Assembly (NCBI RefSeq): GCF_900095265.1
Contig: NZ_LT607657.1
Coordinates: 113,234 to 161,198, forward strand
DNA length: 47,965 nt
Source of the DNA: Janthinobacterium sp. UMAB-56
Lineage (GTDB): Bacteria; Pseudomonadota; Gammaproteobacteria; Burkholderiales; Burkholderiaceae_D
Direction: 5' to 3'
Below are positions 24,111 through 31,853 of this stretch, piece after piece; the first letter of the stretch is position 1; the number at the start of each line of letters is the position of its first letter. The position numbers and the translations under genes were made by a program. The notes below the pieces were generated by a model. That model searched no databases and was not told the DNA's origin. It saw nothing but the letters and a program-made list of their open reading frames with translations.

Positions 24111-24816
24111 GAGCTGCTCCCGTGTAGCTTTCGATGACGGCTGGATCGCGGAAGACACAATCGGGCGTGCCGTCGGCGATCAGCTGGCCAAAATTGAGCA
24201 CGGCCACGCGCTGGCACAGATTGCTGATGGTCTCGATGTCGTGCTCGATCATGACGATGCCCACGCCAAAGGCGGCATGCAAGTCCTTCAGCATGCCCAT
24301 GAAGCGGCGCTTGCCATTCGTTTCCAGGCCAGCCAGCACTTCATCGAGCAGCAGCAGTTTCGGATTGGTGGCCAGCGCCTTGGCCACTTCCAGCGCTTTC
24401 AGTTCCGTCAGCGCCAGTTCGCTCGCCGCGTCGCGCCCGGCCTTGTCAAGCAGGCTGGTGAAATCGAGGATTTCATCGACCTTGCGCATGTCCACCTTGC
24501 CGGTGCCGAAGCGCTGCGCCACGATCAGGTTTTCGCGCACCGTCAATTCATGCATGGGCTGCGGAATCTGGAAGGTGCGGCCCAGCCCCAGGCGGGCGCG
24601 CTGATACATGGGCGTGGCCATGATGTCGCGCCCCTCGAAGCGGATGCTGCCTCTGGTGGGGCGCACCAGGCCGGAAATCGCATTGAACAGCGTAGTCTTG
24701 CCGGCGCCATTCGCGCCCACCAGGCCGATCACATCGTGGCTGCCGACCTTCAGTGTGACGGAATCGACTGCCGTCAGGCCGCCGAAGCGCACGGACACAT
24801 TATCGAGTTCAAGCAT
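24103..24816 (-). CDS. livG: Branched-chain-type ABC transporter ATPase LivG
   Basis: A 237-residue ATPase with Walker A GANGAGKTT, Walker B LLLLDEVLAGLE (the LivG-type DEVLAGL) and the MIEHDIETI switch segment. AGGAG lies seven bases before the ATG at 24816; an ATG at 24822 abuts that site. It overlaps livM by 8 bp and livF by 8 bp, so translation is coupled. The signature region SELALTELKALEVAKAL departs from LSGGQ, having no canonical glycine pair (S-E-L-A-L-T-E-L). This is unusual for LivG, which usually has LSYGQ or LPYG, and may reduce ATP turnover at one of the two sites. Confidence 0.92.
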   Translation of the reverse strand: MLELDNVSVRFGGLTAVDSVTLKVGSHDVIGLVGANGAGKTTLFNAISGLVRPTRGSIRFEGRDIMATPMYQRARLGLGRTFQIPQPMHELTVRENLIVAQRFGTGKVDMRKVDEILDFTSLLDKAGRDAASELALTELKALEVAKALATNPKLLLLDEVLAGLETNGKRRFMGMLKDLHAAFGVGIVMIEHDIETISNLCQRVAVLNFGQLIADGTPDCVFRDPAVIESYTGAAHA

Positions 24817-25792
24817 GTGCATTCTCCTTCGCTTTCTCCTTGCTCAGCGCTTTTTTCAGCCATTTTTGCAGCAGCGGCAGCAAGCCGTTCGGGCTGAAGA
24901 CGATCATCGTCACCAGCAGCACGCCCAGCACCAGTTGGTGGCCCGTGGGGATCAGTGACTTGAAAATGAGCTGGTCGACCAGGTAGACCACCACGGCGCC
25001 CAGCACGGGGCCGAGTATCGTGCGGTAGCCGCCAAAGATGGCCGCCACGATCGGCAATGTTACCCACAGGCTGTTGAAGGCGTAATCGGGTTCCAGGAAG
25101 TTGATGTAATGGGCGTTGAAGGCGCCGAACAGGCCCGCCATGAAGGCCGAGACCAGCAGCATCGCGCCTTTCAGCAAGGTGCTGTTGACGCCGACGACGC
25201 GCGTGGCGTCTTCGCTGTCGTGCATGGCGCGCAGGGCGATGCCGTAGTGGCTGGCGCGGATGCGGCTGTAGGCAAAGGCGCATGCCACCACCAGTGTTAG
25301 CACCACCAGGTAGGCGCCCGTCTTGCTGGCCAAATCGAAGCCGAAGACGCTGGGCAAGCCCGGAATATTGTTGACGCCACCGGAGCCGCCCGTGACGCTA
25401 CTCCATTCCGTGGCCAGGATGCGGAAGATGTGGGCGTAAGCGAGGATGGCCAGCGCAAAATACGGACCGCGCAGGCGCAGCACGGGCAGCATGATGACGG
25501 CGGCGACGGACGCGCCGACGCCACCCAGCAGCATGGCGGCAAACACGGGCAAGCCCAGTTTCACGGTGGTGAGCGCGGAGACATACGCGCCCACGCCGAA
25601 GAAGGCGGCATGGCCGAAGCTGACCATGCCCCCAAGATTGCCGAGCAGGGCCCAGGACATGGCCACGCCGCCGATGATCAGTGCTGCCACCACCATGCTC
25701 ATCACATACTGGTTGCCGCCCAGGGCCAGCGGCACGGCGATATAGGCGGCCAGCAGCAGGCCAGCCGTGGAAATCAATGTCGAGCGCTTCAT
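24809..25792 (-). CDS. livM: Branched-chain-type ABC transporter permease LivM
   Basis: A 327-residue permease with eight or more hydrophobic segments. The LivM landmark GHAAFFGVGAYVSAL is near residue 60, and the EAA-like SHYGIALRAMHDSEDATRVVGVN, near residue 190, contacts the ATPases. It starts four bases inside livH (ATGA). Together with LivH it forms the membrane channel. Confidence 0.93.
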   Translation of the reverse strand: MKRSTLISTAGLLLAAYIAVPLALGGNQYVMSMVVAALIIGGVAMSWALLGNLGGMVSFGHAAFFGVGAYVSALTTVKLGLPVFAAMLLGGVGASVAAVIMLPVLRLRGPYFALAILAYAHIFRILATEWSSVTGGSGGVNNIPGLPSVFGFDLASKTGAYLVVLTLVVACAFAYSRIRASHYGIALRAMHDSEDATRVVGVNSTLLKGAMLLVSAFMAGLFGAFNAHYINFLEPDYAFNSLWVTLPIVAAIFGGYRTILGPVLGAVVVYLVDQLIFKSLIPTGHQLVLGVLLVTMIVFSPNGLLPLLQKWLKKALSKEKAKENAHA

Positions 25793-26661
25793 CCGCGCCT
25801 CCGTTGTGCGCCGAACAGGCCGTTCGGCATGATGAACAGCACCAGCAGGAACAGCACCATGCCGGACAATTCCTGCAGCGCGGAGCTGGCCAGGGTGACG
25901 GTCAGCGCCTCGGCCACGCCCAGCAGCACGGCGGCGAGCAGCACGCCGGGGATAGAGCCGATGCCGGCCAATACCGTGATGATGAAGGCTTTCACCGTCA
26001 GCGCGCCGCCGTAGGCGGGCTGGATCACGCCATAGCTGAACAGGGCGACACCGGCGAAGGCGGCCAGGATGCCGGCCACCAGGAAGGACACCAGTTCCGT
26101 GCGGCCCGGGTCAATGCCCATCAGCTTGGCCGCGTCGCGGTTGCTGGACACGGCGCGCACGGCGCGGCCATACCAGCTGGTCGACAGCCAGCGCCACAGC
26201 GCCGCCATCAGCATTAGGCTGACGCCAAAAAAAATCACTTCGCTGCGCATGCTGAAGAAGGGGCCGATCTCGATGCCTTCCTGTAGCCAGCTCGATGAGG
26301 TCGAGCGGATGTCCGCCTTCCAGACGAGCAGGATGAAATTGGTGAGGATGACGCCGATGCCGTAGGTCAGGATCAGCGAATTGATTTCGCGGTCTTTCTT
26401 GATGCGGCTGACGATTAGGTACACGCCGACGGACGTGAGGCTGACGATCACCAGCGCGATGGGAATGGCGAACATGGGACCGAGTCCAAGTCCGGATTCC
26501 ACGCTGTAGGCGATATAGGCGGCCAGCAGTACCAGTTCGCCGTGCGCCAGGTTGATCACTTTCATGGTGCCGAAGACCAGCGCCAGTCCGAGTGCAATCA
26601 GGGCGTACGAGCCGCCCTGCAGCAAGCCCGAATACAGGGCCTGCAAGATTAATTCTGTCAT
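25789..26661 (-). CDS. livH: Branched-chain-type ABC transporter permease LivH
   Basis: A 290-residue permease. The N-terminal LQALYSGLLQGGSYALIALGLALVFGTMKVINLAHGELVLLAAY is the LivH hallmark, and the coupling helix is YGRAVRAVSSNRDAAKLMGID. It starts about 110 bp after the binding-protein gene, and that gap is filled with two hairpins. It overlaps livM by four bases. Confidence 0.93.
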   Translation of the reverse strand: MTELILQALYSGLLQGGSYALIALGLALVFGTMKVINLAHGELVLLAAYIAYSVESGLGLGPMFAIPIALVIVSLTSVGVYLIVSRIKKDREINSLILTYGIGVILTNFILLVWKADIRSTSSSWLQEGIEIGPFFSMRSEVIFFGVSLMLMAALWRWLSTSWYGRAVRAVSSNRDAAKLMGIDPGRTELVSFLVAGILAAFAGVALFSYGVIQPAYGGALTVKAFIITVLAGIGSIPGVLLAAVLLGVAEALTVTLASSALQELSGMVLFLLVLFIMPNGLFGAQRRRG

Positions 26662-26681
26662 GTCGTCATCCCGTCAGGCTG

Positions 26682-26745
26682 CCCTGGCGCGGCGCGAACG
26701 ATGCGCCAGGGAAGCCGTTCATCGATGCACGCCCGGAGGGCGTGC
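26682..26745. repeat. Two hairpins between binding-protein and permease genes
   Basis: CCCTGGCGC (26682-26690) pairs with GCGCCAGGG (26703-26711). GCACGCCC (26727-26734) pairs with GGGCGTGC (26738-26745) with a 3-nt loop. Both stems are perfect. Placed directly 3' of the binding-protein gene in the minus-strand operon, they would stabilise its mRNA or attenuate read-through, giving more binding protein than permease. Confidence 0.6.
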
Positions 26746-26769
26746 GCGTGTGCAGCGGGAGGCTGCTGT

Positions 26770-27936
26770 TTACCAGGGCAGGGCTGGATAGGCCAGCTTG
26801 CCAGTGGCGTGTTCCTTCGGCCAGACGATCACCACTTTCTTGTCCTGATGCTGCGCCATGCGGTGCACGAAGTTCTGGTTGTCGCCATTGGCGGCGAACT
26901 GCACCCGGCCGATCAGGGTTTCGCGGTCCGTCTTGCGCATTTCCTCGGCTACGCCGCCTTTCTTGAGCGTGCCCTTGTCGGCCGCGCGCGCGATCGCCTC
27001 GAACAGCAACATCGACTGCACGTAGCCGAACTGGCCCAGGTAGTCAGGCTCCTTCTTGTACAGCTGCTTGTAGGCGTCGCTGAAGGCCTTGCCGTCAGCC
27101 GTCTTGAATTCCGTAGGGAAGGGCAGCAAGGCCGTGCCGAACACGTTCGGCATCAGGTCGGGGAAGTCGGCCGCCATTTTCGGCGTGGCCAGCGACCACA
27201 CGCCCACCATGGCCTTGATCTTCGGCTTCAGTACGCGGGCGGCGCGGATGATGCCCACGTAATCGTTTTCGTAGCCGACCATGGCCACCACTTCGGATTT
27301 ATCCTGCAGCTTGATCTTGTTGATGATGGGCTTGAAGTCCGTAATCGCCGGGTCGAACGAATGCGTCGTCACTTTCACGCCCTTGGCCGCCAGGGCTTTC
27401 TCCACGTCTTTCGCCAGGCCCGTGGTGGCATCCTTGGTCGAATACACGATGGAGACGGACTTGGCGCCCACGTCCTGCAGCAATCCCAGCATGGCTTTTT
27501 CGTATCCGGCCGTGTTATTGATGCGGAAAAAATTCTTGCGCCCGCTGCTCACCAGGCTGTCGTCCACGCCGCCCGAGGTGATGTAGACCAGGCCCAGTTT
27601 ATTTGCCGTGTCCGAAGCGGGCGAGATATTGTTCGAGCCGTAGCCGCCCGTGATGGCCACCACGCCCTGGCTGGCCAGCTTTTCCACGGCGGCGATGGCC
27701 TTCGCGGGCGCCGACTCATCGTCGACGGTGATGATCTTGACGGTGTGCTTGCCGTTGGTCTTGTTGAAGACCTCGGCCGCGACCATGATGCCTTCCTGCA
27801 TGCCGGCGCCGACCCTGGCCAGGTTGCCCGTCAGCGGGATTTCCGCGCCGACCAGGAATTCGTCGGCGCTGGCTTGGGTCATCCAGGCGCTGGCAACCAG
27901 CGCTGCCATGGCAATGCGTGTGTAGGTGCGTTTCAT
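26770..27936 (-). CDS. Periplasmic ligand-binding protein of Liv type (carboxylate importer)
   Basis: A 388-residue type I periplasmic binding protein. The signal MKRTYTRIAMAALVASAWMTQASA is cut before DEFLVGAEIPLTGNLARVG. The family core FLVGAEIPLTG and later YGSNNISPASDTANKLGLVYITSGG are typical of the Leu/Ile/Val or amide-binding class. GGAGGAG precedes the ATG. Position behind the CoA ligase and acyl-CoA dehydrogenase suggests an organic-acid ligand, such as an aromatic or alicyclic acid. This is inference from the operon, not from pocket residues. Confidence 0.9.
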   Translation of the reverse strand: MKRTYTRIAMAALVASAWMTQASADEFLVGAEIPLTGNLARVGAGMQEGIMVAAEVFNKTNGKHTVKIITVDDESAPAKAIAAVEKLASQGVVAITGGYGSNNISPASDTANKLGLVYITSGGVDDSLVSSGRKNFFRINNTAGYEKAMLGLLQDVGAKSVSIVYSTKDATTGLAKDVEKALAAKGVKVTTHSFDPAITDFKPIINKIKLQDKSEVVAMVGYENDYVGIIRAARVLKPKIKAMVGVWSLATPKMAADFPDLMPNVFGTALLPFPTEFKTADGKAFSDAYKQLYKKEPDYLGQFGYVQSMLLFEAIARAADKGTLKKGGVAEEMRKTDRETLIGRVQFAANGDNQNFVHRMAQHQDKKVVIVWPKEHATGKLAYPALPW

Positions 27937-27996
27937 CGTGTCTCCTCCGGTGATGTGGCTTGGTTTTATTGTCGGTTCTGGTACAGCTTGGTCAAC

Positions 27997-29535
27997 TTAT
28001 CGGGCATTCTGCGCCATTTGCCGCAGCTGCCCCTTTAAAATCTTGCCCGTTGCCGCCGCCGGCAGCGCTTCCATGATGATGATGGCTGACGGGCATTTGT
28101 ACGGCGACAGGGTTTGTGCCAGCCAGGCATGCAATTGTGCCACGCTGGCAGGCTGGCGCGGGTCCAGCTCCACATAGGCGATGACGTCTTCGTTGCCATC
28201 TTCCAGGGTGCGTCCCACCACGGCCGACTGCACCACGGAAGCGTGGGCGTTCAGCGCCGTTTCCACTTCCAGCGGATACACATTGAAGCCGGAGCGGATG
28301 ATCAATTCCTTGGTGCGGCCCACGATGAACAGCGCGCCGTCAGCTTCCTGGCGCGCCATGTCGCCCGTATTGAGCCAGCCGCCTTCGCGCATGGTGGCCG
28401 CCGTCATGGCCGCTTCGCGGTAGTAGCCGGCCATGACGTTTGGCCCGCGTATCCATAATTCGCCCGGCTCGCCCGGCGTCACGTCCGTGCCTGCCACGTC
28501 CACCACGCGCACTTCCACGCCAGGGATCGGCATGCCGACCGAATCATCGCGGCGTGGCGCTTCCAGGCGGGTCTGGCTGATGGTGGGCGCGCTTTCCGTC
28601 ATGCCGTAGCCATTGTGCAGCGCGGTACCCAGCAGCTTTTCCACCGCGTGCTTGAGCGATGGCGCCAGCGGCGAGCCGCCCGCATACGCAAAGCGCAGCC
28701 GCGTGTGCAGCGGCGTATCGGCGCCGCCCAGGGTTTGCAGCAGCTTGGCGTACATGGCGGGCACGCCTTGCACGACGGTCAATTCATCGTCTTTCAGCGC
28801 GGCCAGCAGGCCGTCGACGGAAAAACGCGGCACCAGGTACAGCGCGGCGCCCGCATACAGGGTGCCGAGGGCCACCGAGGCCAGGCCATACACGTGTGAA
28901 ATCGGTAGCACGCCGTAGGCGCGGTCGGAGCTGGTCAGGCCGCGCAAGGTGCTGGAGACGGCGGCGATAAACAGCAGGTTACGGTGCGTCAGCATCACGC
29001 CTTTTGACTGTCCCGTCGTACCCGTCGTGTAGATCAGCGCAGCCACCTGTTCGTTGCCGGGGAACGTGGCTTCCGCGATGGCTGCCTCGTTCAAGTCGCC
29101 CGCCAGCAGCCCGCCCATGCCGTCGACCGTGGCGCTGGTCGCGCCCAGACGTGCAGCATGCGCGGCAGCTTCCGGCGAGGCGCCAGCCAGGAACAGCACC
29201 CGCCGCGCGGAACTGTGCGCGGCGATGGTGTCGATTTCGCGCGCCGACAGCCGTGCATTGACGTTGACGATCCATGCATCGATGCTGGCCGCCGCGAAGA
29301 TCAGCGCCACCTGCAGCGCGCCATTCTCGCCCACCACCATCAGGCGGTCGCCGGCGCGCACATCGAGCTCGCGCAACAACTGTATTGCATTTTCCACGCT
29401 GTGCTGCAGCTGCGCGTAGGTCCAGCTGCGGCTCCCTTCGTGCAGCGCCGGCGCGTCGGGCGTGCGCGCCGCCCAGTGGGCGGGGATGGCCGACAGGCGC
29501 GCCGGCAAGCCGGCCAGCAAGGCTGGAATGTCCAT
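27997..29535 (-). CDS. Acyl-CoA ligase (AMP-dependent synthetase)
   Basis: A 512-residue ANL ligase. It has the P-loop ALIYTTGTTGQSKGVMLTH, then YGMTESAPT, GWLNTGDMAR and the C-terminal GKILKG lysine used for adenylation. It converts a carboxylic acid to its CoA thioester. ATG 29535 has AAGGAGG six bases upstream. It starts 11 bp after the acyl-CoA dehydrogenase stop, so the two are co-expressed and probably sequential: activation, then dehydrogenation. The substrate is not determined; a medium-chain or alicyclic acid is plausible. Confidence 0.92.
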   Translation of the reverse strand: MDIPALLAGLPARLSAIPAHWAARTPDAPALHEGSRSWTYAQLQHSVENAIQLLRELDVRAGDRLMVVGENGALQVALIFAAASIDAWIVNVNARLSAREIDTIAAHSSARRVLFLAGASPEAAAHAARLGATSATVDGMGGLLAGDLNEAAIAEATFPGNEQVAALIYTTGTTGQSKGVMLTHRNLLFIAAVSSTLRGLTSSDRAYGVLPISHVYGLASVALGTLYAGAALYLVPRFSVDGLLAALKDDELTVVQGVPAMYAKLLQTLGGADTPLHTRLRFAYAGGSPLAPSLKHAVEKLLGTALHNGYGMTESAPTISQTRLEAPRRDDSVGMPIPGVEVRVVDVAGTDVTPGEPGELWIRGPNVMAGYYREAAMTAATMREGGWLNTGDMARQEADGALFIVGRTKELIIRSGFNVYPLEVETALNAHASVVQSAVVGRTLEDGNEDVIAYVELDPRQPASVAQLHAWLAQTLSPYKCPSAIIIMEALPAAATGKILKGQLRQMAQNAR

Positions 29536-29546
29536 CGCTGCCTCCT

Positions 29547-30701
29547 TCACTTTTGCGCTGCCTTGATCATGTTGCGGGCAATGACGATCTGCTGGATCTG
29601 CGTCGTGCCCTCATAAATGCGGAACAGGCGCACATCGCGGTAAAAGCGCTCGGCCGCGTATTCGCTGATATAGCCGGCGCCGCCGTGGATCTGCACCGAG
29701 CGGTCAGCCACCCGGCCGCACATTTCGGAGGCGAACAGCTTGCAGCACGACGCTTCCGTCGAAATGTCTTCCTTGTTGTCGCGCCGGCGCGCGCAATCGA
29801 GCACCATGCTGCGCGCCGCGTAGATCTCGGCCTTGCTGTCGGCCAGCATGGCCTGGATCAGCTGAAACTCCGCAATGGGCTGGCCGAACTGCTGGCGCTC
29901 CATGGCGTAGGCCAGGGCGTCGGCCAGCATGCGTTCGGCCGCACCCACGCAGACGGCGGCGATGTGCAAACGGCCCTTGTCGAGCACCTTCATGGCCGTC
30001 TTGAAACCCACGCCTTCCTTGCCGCCGATGAGATTGGCAGCCGGCACGCGGCAATTGTCGAAGATGACGTCGCAGGTATGCGCGCCTTGCTGGCCCATCT
30101 TCTTGTCGATTTTCCCCAGCGAGAGGCCAGGTGTATCCTTTTCCACGATGAAGGCGGAAATGGCCGAGGCGCCACGCTTGACAGGGTCCGTGCGCGCCAT
30201 GACGGTAAAGATGCTGGCCTCGGGCGCGTTGGTGATGTAGCGCTTGCTGCCGTTGAGGATATAAAAATCGCCGTCGCGCACGGCCGTCGTGCGCAGCGAT
30301 GCCGCGTCGGAGCCCGATCCCGCTTCCGTCAGGGCGAACGAGCCGATGATGTCGCCGGCCGCCAGCTTCGGCAGGTAATGCTCTTTCTGCGCTTGCGTGC
30401 CGTCGATAACGATGCCTTGCGAGCCGATGCCGTTGTTGGTGCCGATCAGCGAGCGGAAGGCGGGCGAGGTGCGGGCGATTTCGAAAGCCACCCGGACTTC
30501 CTCTTCCATGCTCAGTTCCAGGCCGCCGTAGGCTTCCGGGATGGACAGGCCGAACAGGCCCAGTTCGCGCATCTGCGCCACGATGGCGGGCGGAATGGTA
30601 TCCGTTTCGGCCACCAGCGCCTCATTTGGCACCAGCACTTCGCGCACGAAGCGGGCGATGCTGTCGAGCAGGATGTTCAGGGTTTCTTCGTCGCGTATCA
30701 T
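29547..30701 (-). CDS. Acyl-CoA dehydrogenase
   Basis: A 384-residue flavoprotein with FALTEAGSGSDAASLRTTA in the FAD and substrate region, and the C-terminal VQIHGGAGYISEY and RIYEGTTQIQQIVIARNMI segments. The Glu of YEGTTQ matches the catalytic base of medium/short-chain enzymes. The start at 30701 has GAGGA eight bases upstream; the long ORF extension to 31076 runs into the regulator gene and was discarded. It desaturates the acyl-CoA made by the adjacent ligase, passing electrons to ETF. Confidence 0.94.
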   Translation of the reverse strand: MIRDEETLNILLDSIARFVREVLVPNEALVAETDTIPPAIVAQMRELGLFGLSIPEAYGGLELSMEEEVRVAFEIARTSPAFRSLIGTNNGIGSQGIVIDGTQAQKEHYLPKLAAGDIIGSFALTEAGSGSDAASLRTTAVRDGDFYILNGSKRYITNAPEASIFTVMARTDPVKRGASAISAFIVEKDTPGLSLGKIDKKMGQQGAHTCDVIFDNCRVPAANLIGGKEGVGFKTAMKVLDKGRLHIAAVCVGAAERMLADALAYAMERQQFGQPIAEFQLIQAMLADSKAEIYAARSMVLDCARRRDNKEDISTEASCCKLFASEMCGRVADRSVQIHGGAGYISEYAAERFYRDVRLFRIYEGTTQIQQIVIARNMIKAAQK

Positions 30702-30751
30702 CGGGGTCCTCGCTGCTGTCATTGGAGCTGTGATTGAGAGGGGCGCGCAGT

Positions 30752-31588
30752 CTAACCGCGGCCCAGGTTTTTTTCCACTGTCTTGACCAGGGCGACCAGG
30801 CGCGGTCCCAGGTCCGATTCCAGTTTTTCGCGCGAGAGCAGGAAGGCGGGGCCGCCGCAGTTGAAGGCCATCACCTGTTCTCCATCGGCACCCAGCATCG
30901 GCACGCCCACGGCATGCACGTCGTTTTGCCACTCGCCGGCGGAGATGCAAAAGCCCCGGTCCTGGTAATCCTTGAAGCCTTGCTCGATGCCGGCCTTGAT
31001 GCGCGGCCAGCGTTCCGTTTCGTGCACGCGCGCATGGTCCATCAGGTAGTCGCGCTCGGCCTGCGGCAGGATGCACAGCAGGGCCTTGCCCATGGCGGTC
31101 GTCATCAGGGGGATGCGCGAACCGACATCGAGGCGCAGCGTGACGTTGGCGCTGCTGCGGCAGGTTTCCACGTAGACCATGCTGAGACGGTCGCGCGTGC
31201 CCAGCGAAACGGAGGCCTGCGCATGCTCGGCCAGTTCCTCCATCAGCGGACGCGCCATCTTGCGCACGTCGAGATTGGACAGCATGCGGTAACCGAGGGC
31301 CAGCACGCCGGCGCCCAGCTGGTACTTGCCCAGGTTGTCCGAATAATTGAGGTAGCCGAGTTTGGTGAGGGTGTAGGTGAGGCGCGAAATTGTCGGTTTC
31401 GGGATGCCCGTGCGCTTGGCCATGTCCGCGTTCGACAGATAGACTTCGCCGGGGCGAAAGCAGCGCAGCACTTCCAGCCCGCGCGCCAGCGCGTTGACGA
31501 ACTGGCGGTCCTTGCCTTCCTCGTCATCGCTGAAGACGATGAGTTCCGGATCTGCTGCGGTCTGAACATTTGTCATATTTGCATTCAT
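30752..31588 (-). CDS. IclR-family transcriptional regulator
   Basis: A 278-residue regulator with an N-terminal winged helix (FVNALARGLEVLRCF...LSNADMAKRTGIPKPTISRLTYTLTKLGYL, residues 30-80) and a C-terminal GAF-like effector domain. A 30-residue acidic N-terminal extension is unusual. GGGAG lies seven bases before the ATG. It is 50 bp upstream of the acyl-CoA dehydrogenase in the same direction and probably governs the whole catabolic operon in response to its substrate or CoA ester. It is divergent from the TonB receptor. Confidence 0.93.
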   Translation of the reverse strand: MNANMTNVQTAADPELIVFSDDEEGKDRQFVNALARGLEVLRCFRPGEVYLSNADMAKRTGIPKPTISRLTYTLTKLGYLNYSDNLGKYQLGAGVLALGYRMLSNLDVRKMARPLMEELAEHAQASVSLGTRDRLSMVYVETCRSSANVTLRLDVGSRIPLMTTAMGKALLCILPQAERDYLMDHARVHETERWPRIKAGIEQGFKDYQDRGFCISAGEWQNDVHAVGVPMLGADGEQVMAFNCGGPAFLLSREKLESDLGPRLVALVKTVEKNLGRG

Positions 31589-31607
31589 TTTCAGGCTCCC
31601 TGGAAAT

Positions 31608-31669
31608 CAGTTTGCCTAGCCAAATTGGACGTGTCAACCGTTTTGTGAAACATTCGTTCGCACAGCGAA
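31608..31669. promoter_or_regulatory. Candidate IclR operator elements
   Basis: Two short inverted repeats precede the regulator: CAGTTTG-N6-CAAATTG (31608-31627; 6 of 7 paired) and TTCGC-ACA-GCGAA (31657-31669; perfect). Spacing and position suit autoregulation of the IclR gene. No known site was matched exactly, so this is a pattern-based guess. Confidence 0.3.
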
Positions 31670-31738
31670 ATGGTGCGGTGCGGGAATTTTTCAAGATAAA
31701 TTGACCTGCGACGGTGTTTCCGGCCTTGTTGCTTGAGC

Positions 31739-31766
31739 ATCGTTATATACGTCTGTATATTGCGCT
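31739..31766 (+). promoter_or_regulatory. ModE-like box 1 (upstream, weaker)
   Basis: The left half ATCGTTATATA (31739-31749) fits the molybdate-responsive ModE half-site exactly. The right half TATATTGCGCT (31756-31766) matches 8 of 11, with the expected 6-bp spacer. It lies about 70 bp centre-to-centre from box 2, in the divergent region between iclR and the TonB receptor. Confidence 0.6.
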
Positions 31767-31808
31767 ACTGGGTGACGGCCGCCGCAGCAGTGGCCGTTTT
31801 ATTCGAGT

Positions 31809-31836
31809 ATCGCTATATAAGGCGATATATAACGAT
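31809..31836 (+). promoter_or_regulatory. ModE-like box 2 (near consensus)
   Basis: ATCGCTATATA (31809-31819), six bases, then TATATAACGAT (31826-31836), matching the published ModE consensus CG-n-TATATA-N6-TATATAACG at essentially every position. It ends 17 bp before the receptor ATG and covers the region where the -10 and start of transcription must lie. Repression by molybdate-loaded ModE is predicted. Confidence 0.78.
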
Positions 31837-31853
31837 AGTGGAAGATGTAGACG

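Noticed and set aside
26701..28038. 445-residue plus-strand frame opposite the binding-protein gene
   Set aside because: It is a shadow of a gene with a proper signal peptide and ribosome site on the other strand.
29274..30737. 487-residue plus-strand frame opposite the acyl-CoA ligase and dehydrogenase
   Set aside because: It spans two well-defined antisense genes and has no domain of its own.
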